Shown here: positions 44,621 to 59,600 of the stretch, in pieces
How positions within the stretch are numbered: the stretch's first letter is position 1
How the letters are laid out: every line of letters begins with the position of its first letter
Assembly: GCF_029227915.1 (NCBI RefSeq)
Contig: NC_079875.1
Location: 12,399,001 to 12,463,000 of the forward strand
Length of the DNA: 64,000 bases
Direction: 5' to 3'
Source: Hydractinia symbiolongicarpus
Taxonomy: Eukaryota; Cnidaria; Hydrozoa; Anthoathecata; Hydractiniidae
The notes under the pieces: generated by a model
The model's input: only the letters and a program-made list of their open reading frames with translations
The model's database searches: none
What the model was told of the DNA's origin: nothing
Program-made: the position numbers and the translations under genes

Positions 44621-47600
44621 GTTAGAGAAAAATATCAATTTAAGACGCAATAAATTGTCCTGCAGAAATAATTTCCCCAACGTTAAAAGTTACAAACCAA
44701 AATGAATATGTAAATGCAAATAAATTATAGATTCAAGCAATAAAGGGAATTGACTTGTCATATTCGTATATTCTCAACTTTGAGATATCAAAGGCTATCC
44801 ATGCAAAAAAGAATTGGATTTTCCATCCAGCAGTGCTCAGATTAGAAGGTGGTCAGGAATAGACTTCAATGGCGAAACCTTGCCGGCGAAAAAATAGTGA
44901 AAATTCGAGGTTCTTTAAAAATATCATCGTATTTTAACTTTTAACATCTATGTTGTGTTCATACAGCACGATGCTCTATTGCCTACTAGAATAGTGATTA
45001 TTAGAATGGGTTTGTTTACAATTTCAGTTACCATTGTGATTGAACACGAGAATGCAAAAAATAAAAAGATTAGAATTACATAGAATTTTGGTTCTACCAT
45101 TAACAGTTGATCCTACTTTTGGCTCCTTTAGTAACTAATAATTAGTCTTCTTCTTAACCAGATCCATTTAATCTTTCTTAGTCTGCCTGAAGCTTGGGCG
45201 TATCCCATTTCGCATGTCAATTCTTTCATTTGCACAGTTATAACTGCTAATAACTGCTTATACCTGCTTATACATGTCTATATCACCTCCATAGTCATTA
45301 TTGATCTTTTTAGAAGTTCGGCATGCTTTATATTACAAATCAGTGGATGGTAACATCAAATGTATTAAGAATGTCAGTTCAACTGTGGTAAAATCACATC
45401 CTTTGGGTTGTTGCTCTATTAATGAGAAAGTACGACACCACAAGGGAGATATTTTGTACTGGTACAAGGGAAAAGCAAGTGAAAACTGCTTTAAAATCCA
45501 AACTGGTTATTTTGCCTTTATCCCTACACTATTAGGTACGTTCTACTTTTAGAAGGTAGTGTAATTTTCACATATTTGATATATATGTATATATATGCAC
45601 AAATCGTATGACTTTATCAATATGTAATTATGAAATAATAAGCTATACACTTCGTCGAAACTTTAGAATGCACTGTTTTTTTCCAATTGAGGTTCATTTT
45701 TGCTATTTTCTTTCGTTAAGATAACCTTGGCTTACTATCTTTTAAATTACTTTTCAACTTATGTTACAGCATCTTTTTTACATTGGCTATAACATTCAAG
45801 CTTGAGGTTTAAATTGTGATGGACTTTAGGCGCACAGTGTCTAAATGGAGGCTTGTATAATAGGAATATGCAGGTATCTAGGTTATAAAATAAAGACTTT
45901 AAAGGAAGTAACCAGGACCTATTGTTATAAATAAAAACGCAATTCAATATCTTAGGTGACTGCACAAACATGCTTGCTGATGTTTGTGTCAACGATCAAG
46001 CAAATAAATTTGAAATTGTATCAAAATGCCGACAAGGTTTCTCAAGGTTAAATTCTGGTATGTGCGTAAGTTAGATCGAACGTTACTAAGCAATTTCGTA
46101 TGCTAGTGTTTTGTAAATAGTTACGATGAACAATTTTTTATATAAAAAATAAACATGTAACTGAATTTCAATTACTTTTAATTTTTTCTTAATTTTAGTT
46201 ACCTGCATGAGGCAAGGTGGGGTTTCTTTTTTAATATTACCACATACTTTATTATATATATATGTAGTAATTACTAAGGTTTGAAATGCGTAAATAGAAA
46301 AAAAGTTTATTTTGTTCTCCAGCCCGCTGTTACAGTCCTCCTCACAAAAAAACTTTGACATCTTTTTACCCTTCCAAATTGCATTGCATTTTTATGAAAA
46401 AAATATTTTACGAAATATCTACTATTAATTTCAAATTTTACTTTATTATAAAAACTTTATTTACTTTCAGTAAAAATAGTTTCATCTTAGCCTTTTATAT
46501 TACGTCATCCAATTCGTCACCTAACAATCAGAAATGTTTTAGAAATTTACTTCTGCTCTATTTTTACAGTCGATGTAATATAAAACTACAAACAACGGAG
46601 TTATTGAATACTTACACAATTTGTGTTCCAAAGCGCAGTAGTACAGTACAGTTAATCCCAATATATCTAGCTCGTGTGAAGTGCCTATTCTACAACCATA
46701 TATGTAATGTCTAGGCTAAAAAACAACTGCTTTCCAGAAGTCAAAACAAAATGCTGTTTTCCCAGCTATTATTTGTGCTGGAAAACACTTTCATCTTAAA
46801 TATACTGAGGATTTTTGTTAGGCAAATCTTTTGCGTCTTCGTTACCTGGTCTTCTTCCTCGTTTGGCATTATACCATGTACCAGCGATGTTAACATATAA
46901 CCATGTTAGCACCATTTTGCATCATAATTACATGAAATAAATTATACTTAATCGTTAGAAAAGTCAATTAGTTTTTTGGCCAAGATATAAGTTACTGCAC
47001 TGTTGTCATTTTGAGTAAAATCCAAAAAGAACACACAGTTAGTCTTTTGTTATATCTCGCTCTTATCCTAATACGCATGCTTACCATGCACACTCCTAAA
47101 CAAGAAATTGTATTTCCGATTATCTTGCGAACAACTTTAATGCCGCATTTTTAAGTATGGTACGACGGTAATGTCTCATGTAATTTATGTTTTAATTGTC
47201 TTTAATGTTGTGGTCTCTTAAGAGTCACATTTTTTTTGCTGGTGATAGTTTCCAAGTTTAAATTTTAGCGTTTATTTTTTATAGTTGCCCTATGGAACAA
47301 AGATCACTGCTTATTAAAACCTGTTGAGAAAAAAAGAGAAAATTGTTGCAACCTAAATTTGAAGTGGTATATGCGAATGAATAGAATATACAATCAAAAT
47401 GGATTATGCTGGTCAATTGCAGGCGACACGTCGCAAATACTTTTGCAGCGTGCAAAAGACGGTATCATATTTTAATATAATAAGTTCTTCTGTCAAATAT
47501 GTATAGTATCTACTGCTTATTTAACTTTCTGTGCATTCAAAAACGGGTGCATAATGTGTCCCTCCCCTTAACGCCTGCCCTGCAACCGCTTGAAACATTA

Positions 47601-50600
47601 AGCTACTCAAGGTTGCAATGCATCAGTATAACTTTAGGTATTTTAAGTTAACCATAGGAAATGCAGCACAAGAATTATGCGACGTCGAGGCTTTCAAAAG
47701 AAGAATTAACACATGATTAAGTTATAGATAACATAGAATATCTAGTTTTATAAGAATAGATGAAATCTTTTGTAAGCTAGAGTTTAGTGTTCACTCATCA
47801 TTCGTTTCTAAAATCAGCCTTCCCACATGTGTTAAAATTTGGCGATTATTAAAACTTTCCCACCATAATAATTCTTTTTCAAGTTTAGATAAGAAATGTC
47901 ATCGATTTACTGGAAACAGTGAACATTTTTTGACATCGTTTAACGATCCTTATAACAGATGCTTCACTAATGACAGCCAAACAACTCTAAAAAGTTGTGG
48001 ATCACAATCAGTAAAAGTGTGTACGTACTCTTAATTAATTTTGAATCCAGCGTATATTGGTTTCTCTATTCATTTTATGTATTTCTTACTTAAGAAATGC
48101 GAAAAACAAAGATGACATTTACAGTTCCTGTTCCTAATGTTGTCAATGTCCTTAAAAGGAGGTCTTGTTTCATGTAGAATTTCCATTTGAGCTTCAGACG
48201 TCGTGTAAAAACAGCAACCAATCATTAGGCAATCCTTTAGTTTATAAAGTTATATTCATGCTGAAAGCTAAGCAGATAAGGCTGGTTCAAACTTCTATAG
48301 CCTGCTGCTAGGTCTTGAACCAGCGAATATCCATAAAAAAACAAAAGCCTCAACGCAGGCCAATCAGTCAGTAAAGAATAGGAAATTAAATTAAATTATG
48401 GATTAATGTTATTTGTATATCACTTGTTTCTGTTATTTAGATGCATGTGAAGATGCATTCGACGTTCAGACAAAACCTACACTTAGAATTAAGCCACAAG
48501 GTATACGTCAATACAATATTGATATTAGTTTCTTACAATACAAATTCTTAACTGCTGTAATTACAACAGATGCAAAAAATGCTGCATAATACACAAATGG
48601 AATAAAGTGTCCTGAAATTTATTTTAGATACATTTAATTTAAATTACCAAAGATTTTAGAACAATTATTTTGTGGTTTCGATTATTTTAAATATTGTTTC
48701 CTTGATGTAATGTTCCATAATTTTATAATGTTATAGCGACACAATTTTAATGATTTTTTTGTTTTAAATTATTTTTATTGTCAACTGAAATAAGAATATA
48801 TTTAAGTACGTCGATTAAATACTTTATACACTGTCATTGAACATATTATTTCTGTTTGTCTCTTCAGTATTCGTATATTTTTGCTGAACGTTTATCATTT
48901 CTTGACCATAGTAGTTTAGTAGCGCTTTTTCAGGGTTGGAGATAATTTTGGTAAAAATTGGCCTTGAATTAGAACTAAAGTCCACAAATAATGTATTGGA
49001 AATATTACTGTTAAATTGTGCAACTCTTAGATTTTTGCACATAATTTTTAAAGACCAAATACATTTTTTCAATTGTTTAACTATTCTATGAGGTGTCTGA
49101 TTATTAAGTGTATTTTTGTGGAGGAGGTATTTAATTTGAAATTAACTTTTCGTAATATAACCTTTTATAACAGACAAAAATTAGAAATTGGGTTGTGATT
49201 ATGTTAGCACATAAACAGTTTTATTTCGACTCGAATTCTACATGGCCAATGTTGATCTAGCTACTAATTTGTTTCTGGCAAGGATATTTCTGGCAACTAT
49301 TGGTTTGATTTAAAGCCTATTTTAAAAGTGATGGTTATTAGAAAAAAGCGTTAAAAACATGTAGGAACTCATCGAATTTTTTTTTCAAAGGAGGCGTTTA
49401 AGAAAAAAGGCGTTTAGTGGAAACATTACGTATTATTCGTGGCGTTAGAAACATAAAATCACCTTGTCTTTAGAATTTGTCTTCCTTTATAAACAAGCTG
49501 ACAACACAAGTAATTGCGTGATCCGAAATTTACAAAGCTTTGAAATATCATCGCCCTTCTCATTGCAATGCTGCTATGGCAATTCAAAGATGAAAGTTTT
49601 CTCAAATGGAAACGTGATAAATAGACAAGAATATTTACACGTTACCCCAGAGAGCCTTTTAAAATTCACCCGTAAGTAACTAAATTTTAATCTGGTTTAT
49701 GATAAAAATCAACTTATCTTGATTGTTAAGTGGTATCAGTTGCTACTAACTGCTGTAAATTACAGACTGACTAGCAGAAAATATTTGCAAGAATATGACG
49801 TCATTTTTGTTCTAAATGACGTCATAATAATGCTTTTATACCTTGATCATCTTTACTTTCAATAATCAACATTCGTACCCTGTTTAATGACATTCGAATT
49901 AATACTGCCTTATGGCGTCATTGTATTAGTTGTGTTTTTTTTACCTAGAATGATTTTGTATGAAGTATTTATACTATTAATTAAAATCAGCTGTCTGGGA
50001 AAATTAAAAGACGTCTTTTAATTAACGTTATGTTTTATCATGCTATTTATCAGCAAATATATCCACAAGGTATGCATGCATTCATAACCTTAAGTGGATA
50101 TAAATGTAGGTCCATTTTTAAGCAGCGTTTAATGGATCGTAAATATGTTAAGATTTGAATTCTTTTTAGAGATACACCAAACTGCATTCAGAATCTTAGA
50201 TGATGGTATTCTTCGTGTTGTAAACTTTGCGAACTGGTATAACTTCAGATACAATAAATACAAGAAAACGATTCATGTCGAGTCATTCAATGCCAGTAGT
50301 CAGATTAACTTAATGACACTTCAATGCCCTCTTACAGTTAGTAAGTTCACAGCTACTCTTATATAACATCAGTTCTGTAATTTATGTTGACAATAAGAGA
50401 GATTATTCATTTGTAATTGCAAGGACAAATGCTTATTTCCATCAAATTAATCTTATAAAAGTTTGCTAAAATCTAATAATTTACTTCTCAGACTTAACTC
50501 AAACTGGATCATGGTATATTTTTGGATCAAGTTCGTATATTTATGTAAAAGAACCTATGACATTCGATCAAGCTGAAAAGTATTGTGCAATATTCAGTTC

Positions 50601-53600
50601 AACTCTCACTAGTATCACGAACTACTTAGAACACGTAGCAATCAATCAAATTGTAACGAGTCAAGAATTTTGGATTGGCTTAGTAAAGCGTAGTAAAGGT
50701 TGGGAATGGTTAAATAGTGAAAATGTTAGTAGTGAGTACATTCCCAAGTATGCATCTCACATATGTGGTGCTGGTAACTCATCAACATTGATGTTGCACA
50801 GCGATGACTGTATGAAAATGAAATCATTCATTTGCAAGCGTGCTATAAATGGTATGAGACTTTTTGCATGGAATTGGTAATATGCACGATAAATAATTTT
50901 ATATTTGTACTTGTTGAATAATGGAATGGTGTTTGATTTGCTAAGCAGAAACAACTGAATAGGTCCTAAGGCCTTACATTAATGTTTACGTTTGTACAAT
51001 TTTGAAATCTATGTAGGTAGTTATGGATAAACATTTTGTGTGCTGTCTTACAGCATAATAACAATATTTCAATGTATAAATCTCGACTACGGATGTTTTT
51101 AAACTCGATTTGACTAATCTAATCTAAGATGCAGTATATAGACCTAAAATAAATATGTACTTTACCTCTTATAGACTCACAAACAAACATATGTGGCCGC
51201 AGTTGGATTCCATACCTTTCTGGTTGTTTTGCCTTGTTTAAGCATAACAAATCGTGGGCAGAGGGTCGTAACTTTTGTCAACTGGCTGGTGGTCGTTTAG
51301 CGGTCCCCAACACTGAATGTGAGAAAAACTTTATAGACGCCATTGCGAAGAAATATAAAGGAAAATATTGGATTGGTTTATCTCGTAAAGCAAACAGTAG
51401 TGTTTTCACGTCTGAAGATTCATCCAAAGTATACCAACTAGATCCTTCCTTGGATCTAAATTTTACAACTTCAGAACAACAATATGTGTACATTGATTCG
51501 AGCAGGAATTATGAATGGAAAATCTCTGTATTTAGTTCGCCTGAAACATATTATTCATTATGTGAAAAACGTGAGTTTGTAGGGTTTCATTTTGCGTTTA
51601 TATATTTTGGTTCATGTAAAATGTGTTTTTCCTTTGTCCTTGTTTTAATACTATATTGGTGTTATTTTTGTATTTCTTTGTACTTCTAGATCTAAATGTG
51701 ACAAATTCGAAAAGAAATAACATCAGTGAAACACCGCAACCAGATACAGGTACAAAGCTAAGCTAAAGAAGATTGCCTTTATGTTTTCATTGAAAATACA
51801 TTATTTCAATGTTTACATTTAGAACATAAATATTGGATTGCTTACCAGAATAATTCTTACTTATTTGTCAATGAGAATGTCACTTGGTTTCAAGCGGAAA
51901 GAATATGCAGAGACTTGAGCAGTAACCTAACTAGCGTATTGACTGCAGATGAAGAAGACTTTCTGGTCAACGTTTTGTCGAAACATACTCCTTTTTGGCT
52001 TGGTTATGTTAAAGGAATGTCTAGCTGGACTGATGGTAAAATATATGAACAAAAATTTTGGGCAACCACAAATACATCTGATGCAGGGAAAATATTTTTG
52101 ATTAAAACGAAATGTGGTATGGTATATGAAAGGAATGAAAATAAGAATGCGTTTGTATGTAAAAGAATAAGAGGTAAGGTTGTCACTAAATTCATCCGAA
52201 TATTTAGAATATCCATATTTTTCACGTAAAAAAATTGAAATTTACACAAAGTTACGAAACAAAAAGCTGTGATTGATATTAGACTTAATAGTTTTAGTCA
52301 ATTTCTTACAGTATGGGCTATTTCTGTTCTTTTTTTGTCACAAGTACTTCCACACTGAACTAAGAATTAAATACTGTATCTGAATGAAAATTTCACAGAA
52401 AAGAGTTATTTCTAACTAAAATAAAAATGATTTGTAAAAAAACACTCTTAATGACATGTTGGTTTTCATCTAGAAAATTACCTGCTGGGCGACAAGAAAA
52501 CATGTTCGGCATGGTCACACAATCTTGGTTATTGCTACTACATGTCTGAAATTCATACAACAAAAACAATGGCAAAATATCTTTGCATAGCAGGTGGTGG
52601 CAGTCTTCTTGATGTAGAAAACGAATGTGAAAAGCAGTTTGTTTTGTCAAATACATTCTGGGTTAAAGCATCAGCAGACACTGTGGATTTAAAGAGGAAA
52701 TTTGTTTGTGGCAAACCTGCAGGTGTGTTTACTTTTATAATTTCGGATTGGCCATCTTAATCATTAGCAGGTATTAAATAAACAATCTGTTTTTCCTTTC
52801 TAGCTAAGACTGCAATTCTGGGGAGTGAAAATAGTACTGAAGAAACTGGTGGCTATTATAAGCTAGGTATATCTTATTTTTATAAAAACGTTGTGGCTAC
52901 CTGTGGATAATGTTGCTTACGTATTTAAGCTTTTGGTTTTTAAACAATCGCTATAAATTTTCCTCCAAACCTTTGCAAATAAAAAAAAGATTGATATCTT
53001 CAAGTTTTATAATTCTCTTTTTAGATAACGGCTGGTTTGTCTATCAAAACTCCCAATACTTTTTTGCGAGACTAGCTCTAAACAAAAGTGCATCGCAACA
53101 GCTGTGTGAAGCGTTAGGAGGCGCGTTACCCTCTATTACAACAATAAGTATGTTGAACTTTGTGCTTAACGCGAGTGGCAGCGAAAGTATATTTTGGACT
53201 GATTTAGCAAACTCGACAAAACATCAGCACTCATTATGGGTTCTTGGAATACCTGATTATGGGAATGATCAAGACATTATGGCGACAAGGTGTGGTTTAA
53301 CATCATCAACTAATATTATAATCAATGCACAGGTTTGCCAAAGAGGTGAGTATATTTTCGCAGTAAATACAGAACGCGAAAAGGACCGTCACCATGATAT
53401 ATAAAATAAAGGAATAAAAATATGGTATGAAAATATGGAGCAGCGTTGGCGAATAGCACCGGTTGAGAAAACTATAGACTTGTTTGTCTCATTTGCTCAG
53501 ATGAGACCACTTTAAATAAACGCAATTTAAATTTTATATTTTTTTCTCACAGAATACTAAATTCATAGTATTACTGAAAAACAGAAGTTGGAGAGTAAAA

Positions 53601-56600
53601 GAATATGAATCTCATTAACATTTATTTTATTTAATTTTTAGTAGTATCTATATGCATATTTTTACCATATTCATACCATATCTTGATAATTGTGTTTATT
53701 TTCAACAGGTAACAAACCTGAATATATAACTCACTGTGTACCGCCATCTTTGACATACAATTCCTCTTGTTATACTCTAATTCCACTGGATATGACATGG
53801 CAGCATGCTGAACTAGTTTGCAATAATATAAAGGCGAGTGTATTAACGTTACCGACGAGACACGAATGGCATTACCTTCTGGGGAATTTTAAGGAAACAA
53901 CAGTTGCTGGTTCTTGGTTGGGTATGTGTGACGCCATTATATTTTTGATGAAGACACGTATACACATTATGTTACTAAAATATATTATATTAGATCTGAA
54001 ACAAGAACTTTACTTGATTAAAATAAGATTTAGAAACAAGGAAGATATTTTTTCTTCGCAAAAAATTGCACGTTTGACTAGAACTATGTGAAAAGTAAGA
54101 CAAAAACAAAGATGTCCTTAGTTTTTAACTGAATCTAAGCCCAATCGTTTTTATAAACTACACTGCTAATGCAGAATTGTACGATATTTAAATCACCTTA
54201 ATCCCATTTTTTATCTTCTTCAAAGCATCTTCGTCAGAACAGCGCAACAAAAGTAATCTGTGTTTATATCTGGACGCTTTTGGAAAGACTGGTAACATAT
54301 CATGTCAACTCAATATGAAGTTTATTTGCAAGAAAAAGATGCACAGCATACTTGGTGCTACTTTAGGTAGTCTGATATTTTGCAAAATCATTGAAAAAAT
54401 CTAGGAAAAAAATTTATATGGAATAAACTAATACTTGCATACTTCACCAGCATTCATTTGCTTTTAAAGTGATTAGCTATTCAGTTCAGTGATATGATTG
54501 CTAGTCCAGGTAATACCTGGACTAGCAATCATATCACTGAATTTTTTCCTTTTTCTAAGCTAATTTTTTTTGTATTGACAAAGGTCGCAAAACTAGTTTG
54601 GTTTCTCCAAACATTTCGCAAATGGTCTAACAGAAAAAAGTTAAAAAAAGACTGCCAACGCTTTCTCCTACTACTACTGTTTACAAATATTATATTTAAG
54701 AGCCAACAACAACACGCTCAACAGGACCAGGGATATCAATTAAAACACAGCTTCCCTCTGATGTCGGTAAGTCTTTAAGGTAGAAGAATATTCACCAGAT
54801 CAGATGATCAGATTTATGAATAAGTTACATGTTCTTACAATGACCACCTTTTTTTAAAATTACACACATTTGCATCTGTGCCAAATGAATGAAGCTGTAA
54901 CAAAAATTATGGTGCGCAATGTTCCTTCTGATGCATAAACTTTCCAAGATGTATTTCGCAAAAAATAGCAGCCTTGAAGTTCGAGCTTTCGCAGAAAAAA
55001 GCGCGTGTGTTTTAATGTAAACAAAGACGTTTTAGGTATAATGCGAAGAAAGCAATTCCATTCTTAGACAAGTAAGACTTGTTCTTCTCCTCACTCATGC
55101 AAAACTAAAGCTAAAATAAATTGCATTAAATATACTTATACATAAGTCTCTAATTTAAAACAGTGGGCACGCGCAAACAAAATGCTCTTGAGCTGCGCTA
55201 TAGCAGAATATGCAGTCAAATGGAAACGAGCCTTTATACACTAGCACAAAAATCAAAACAAAAAATAATCTAAATTTAAAGAAATAAATTTAATTTATGG
55301 AAATATGTTTGGAAATATATTTTTGAACGTTATTTTTGAAAATCAGAAAGCATGCATGTCACAAAATAAACATTTTCACTGTTTCCCCACAACGTGAAAC
55401 AGCTTAGTTTAACATCTAATTCACGAAGATGACGGCACTTAAAATAGGTCTCCCCTACAATACACATGTGCTATAAGTAAAAACTGCTGTATTCTGTCGC
55501 TTTGTCTGCTTTGCGTAAGGTCTATTATGGAGAGGTGGTGGTTACTGAGGAGCTATAGTTTTTTGCAATAATTTTGTATTGCCTAATTTTATACCTATCT
55601 TTCTTTCTGTGTAACAAGAATATTCCGGAAATATACAAACTCTATGCTTAGGTCAGTGGTCAACTTGGTCGCCATGGTTACCTTGTGATGTTCTTTGTGG
55701 TTCGGGCAATCAAGTCCAAACACGTGAATGCCTGAATAATCGAGGCAGAAAGATTGACCCAGAGTTATGTACAGGAAAAGCAAGAAAAGAGAAAAATTGT
55801 TTGGGCTTTGGTGACTGTTCAAAATTTTATTCTGCTGGCGTTAGTCAAAGTTGTGCAGATGTTTGTGAAAGCTTAGGTAACAAGATACATCTAATGTAGC
55901 TACTAGAGTCAACCATAGTTTAATTCAGCTTTCCCGTATTTATTCATATTTTTTATTGCTTTTACTCACGTTTTTGTCCATAACGACTCTGCAAAAGGTT
56001 TGTGAAAATATTAGGTGTAAAAGTAGTTAGAAAAACCAACGCGTTTATAATAACATCAATGAGGTCATGTTTATTTTTAAAAAAATATTTATCTTATCAA
56101 GGAAATGTGCATTAGAAATTTCATGTTTGTAGCTTTTCCGGACCCCTATATCCTTCTTTTGGCGCAAGAAGCTCCGCTAGTTAAAACGAAACACTGATTT
56201 TTTAAAGATATTGGTTACTATAATAAATCTTTTACTATCATTAATTAATCACTTATTGTTTTGCAATTTTCATATTCTTCAGGAAAAATTTGTGACAAAC
56301 GAGTTCAAACCGGAGATACAAATGAGTTATTTCGCGCGACTGGTTACCAGTGCTCCAACAACATTTCAAGGGTTTTATGGACAGGTGGATTTCAACCTTA
56401 TATTGACATCAACACTTATTTGTGTGTTGGTTACATGAAACTGCCAAATGAAATCAACTGTGAAGTAAAACCAAGTAAACCGGATTTTAGAAGAATATGT
56501 AAATGTATTAACCAAGGTAGGTAAACTGTGTATTTAGCAATAAAAGTTTAAATTTTCACTTTATTCTACTTTTAGTTATAATGCAAGGACCTGGATAAGT

Positions 56601-59600
56601 TGTTCTTGGAATATATATTCAGACTTTTCATGGTTTAAGGATTTTTTTATGGATTTTGATAACCAGATAACAAAAAGGTATTAAATTTTGGCGGTAATGT
56701 AATTTGGCGAAAAGCAAAGATAAATAACCTTAGCTTTTTGGCGCGAATGCATTATAATCGTATTTTCTTATCAATCAGATTTTTTAATATCCACAGAGAG
56801 TGCAAAATAAGTTTTAAGGGGATTTTAATTTGGGGGATTTTTGAAAAAACCGCTAAATCCGCTAAAATTTCTTCCCTTACGCTAAATTATAGGTAGATCT
56901 AATTTTGTATCAAATATTTTGCTAGATGATGTAGGTATGACAACGTGGACACCATGGAGCAAATGTTCCTCAACGTGTGGTGGTACATGTTTTCGCAGGA
57001 GGACATGCGCACTAAGCTTTGATGGGCCTTGTTCCGCAAATAGAAAAGAAGTAAAGAAATGTGGTCATTCGGATTGTCCAGGTGAGACTTTTGTATCAAT
57101 GGTTATCAACGTAATGTCTCTGTGTCAAAATGCAGTAAGAAAAGTTTTCTCAAAACACTAAGTTTTGCATGTTTTCATGACCATTGGACCTAAAATTTTT
57201 GTTGACTTTTCCAAATTTACCTTAGTTCGATCACTTTTGACTTCTTTTGTTATTTTTTTGTGGTGACTATTAAACCTATGGACTTTTCCATGGGCAGACG
57301 GTTACTCTCCATCATAACAACTGTTGTTTCTCCTTGAGACAAAGATTGCAGCTGTGAATAGCGAGAGTACGAGTCCTGTAGATTTTTATTAGGCGAATTG
57401 ACAGGCCAACTAGTTTTTTATAGGTTTTGATATATTTATTGGCTTTCTAATGCTATTCGAATTAAATTAAACTATTTCCTCACTGTATGTTTTTAAGTTC
57501 ACGGTGAGTGGACAGCCTGGGCTGCTTGGACGCGCTGTAATCAAACTTGTGGTCACGGTGTACAAAGTAGAAATCGCAGCTGCTCAAATCCTTTCCCATC
57601 CCTTGGCGGTGAGAAATGTTTTGGCGAAGAGAAACAATACCAAGCCTGTTACGTTACCTGCACTGGTATGTATACTAAGTATTTTTGGTACGTGTCTGTT
57701 ATGATTTCCTGTTTTACTGACACAAGCATTACCCAGCCAGCAAGGGGAAAGAATGTCAGTTAGGCGGTAAAAGAAAAGGGAATGCGCAGTCCATGAACAA
57801 GTTTGTGTAACATTACTTTTTCGGAGTTTGCAATAAATTTAGTCCCTAAAGAATTTTAAAGAACTGAACCTGTTAAGAATTACTAAGCAAAAAATAATAA
57901 ATTTTTTAAGGAATAATTTGTGTGTATACAACCCGAGAATACATAATTTGAATAAAAATAACACAATGTGTTTTACCTAAATGATTTTGCGCTGCTGACC
58001 ATGTTACACATGCAAGTTATAATACAGTGGACTCTCCATTACTCGAACTCTCACGGCCAATCAGAAATCGTTCGAGTTATTGTGCGGATCGAGTTTAAAG
58101 GGTTTCGAGTTATGGAGGGCCAACTGTCCATTCTAACTCAACTTTTCACAAATACACCGTAACATGGCAGCATTTTCTTTTATTTTCTGAATCGACAGTT
58201 AATATTATTATTAATTTTTTTCCAAACGTGTAGTTAATGGAAGTTGGTCAACGTGGACAGCATGGTCTGCTTGCAACAAACCGTGTGGTCATGGCAATTA
58301 TGTTCGAACAAGAACTTGCACTAACCCATTGCCCTTATATGGTGGTTGCATTTGCAAAGGAGTGTCAAAAGAAGAAACACCATGTGGGACCGCTACCTGC
58401 CCAAGTACGTAAGCAATGTGATAGATGTTTGGAAGTTGTAAGTTTACTAAAAAAATTGACAAGGTTTATCAAATATTCCTATTAACGTTTTGGTAGCGTA
58501 TTTTTTTTACAAAGCTCCTTCAGACTTTGTTAGTGAATCGGCAATTAGACATATTGTTTTTTCCGAGAAAATAATTTTAAAAATCGTTAGTGTAGTTGTA
58601 AAGTAGTCGTGGCAAAATAGTGTTTTGCAAAAATAAAAAAATAATATTGAAGTTGACATTACCAAAATATTGCAAAATATAACATTTCGTTTGAAAATCT
58701 CGGGTATATTTTATTAAATTTTGTGGTATTTATTTTTCCCAACCCTTTAAGCAAATTAGGATTATTGATTTAAAAAGTTTATGTCTAATTCCCAGTGCAA
58801 TTTCTCATCATTGAATACTATTTTAGAAGTGACGGTGCAAGTTTCATGTAAGCTTGACAGAAAATATACATTCGATTTAACACACGGTAAAATTCCATTC
58901 GCAAAGTTGGAAGATGAAATACGTCACGAAGTAAGTTTTGTACGCACACCTATGTTTGTTAAAGGGACTACGGAACTGCTGTTGGTTTTCGACTTTAGTG
59001 ACTTACACGAAAGTCGAGCTGATGGCGCAGAAAAACAAAAATTGCTATTTTTTCGGCATGTATGTAATTTACAGACTCGAACATCTAGAATTTTTATCCT
59101 CTACAGCCTCGGTCATGTTTTCATCCAGAATGAGTCTTGCTGAAATATTTCTTTGTAATAACTTTTCAAAAAAAAATATTGAACCAGCAAGGAAAGTGCG
59201 CTGATCTGTTCATTGTGCAAAACGCGGTTGCCGGATTTTTAATATGTGCGCGGGGTATACGGAATGTGCGCATGTTAACCGGTTCGTAGCCCCTTTAATG
59301 TCGTTACTAGCTACCTCTTGAATAAACCTTTATAATTGAAGTTAAGCAATTTGAGTGACTGAACTGAAACTGGAAAACGTGAGCAACACAACTTATAGCT
59401 TTTCTTTTCCGTTGGTTCTTAATTCCTGTCACTTCTCTGTGATTACTAGATAATGAGCGACAACACTATTGGAAATGTGGAAAAGGTTACCTTGTTAAAA
59501 GCATCGTATGTTATTTCTTAAATTTTAAAATAGTGTTAGCATATAGCTAGGTTACATTCGTGTGATAGTTTATATTGTATGATTTATACTCGTTTAATAA

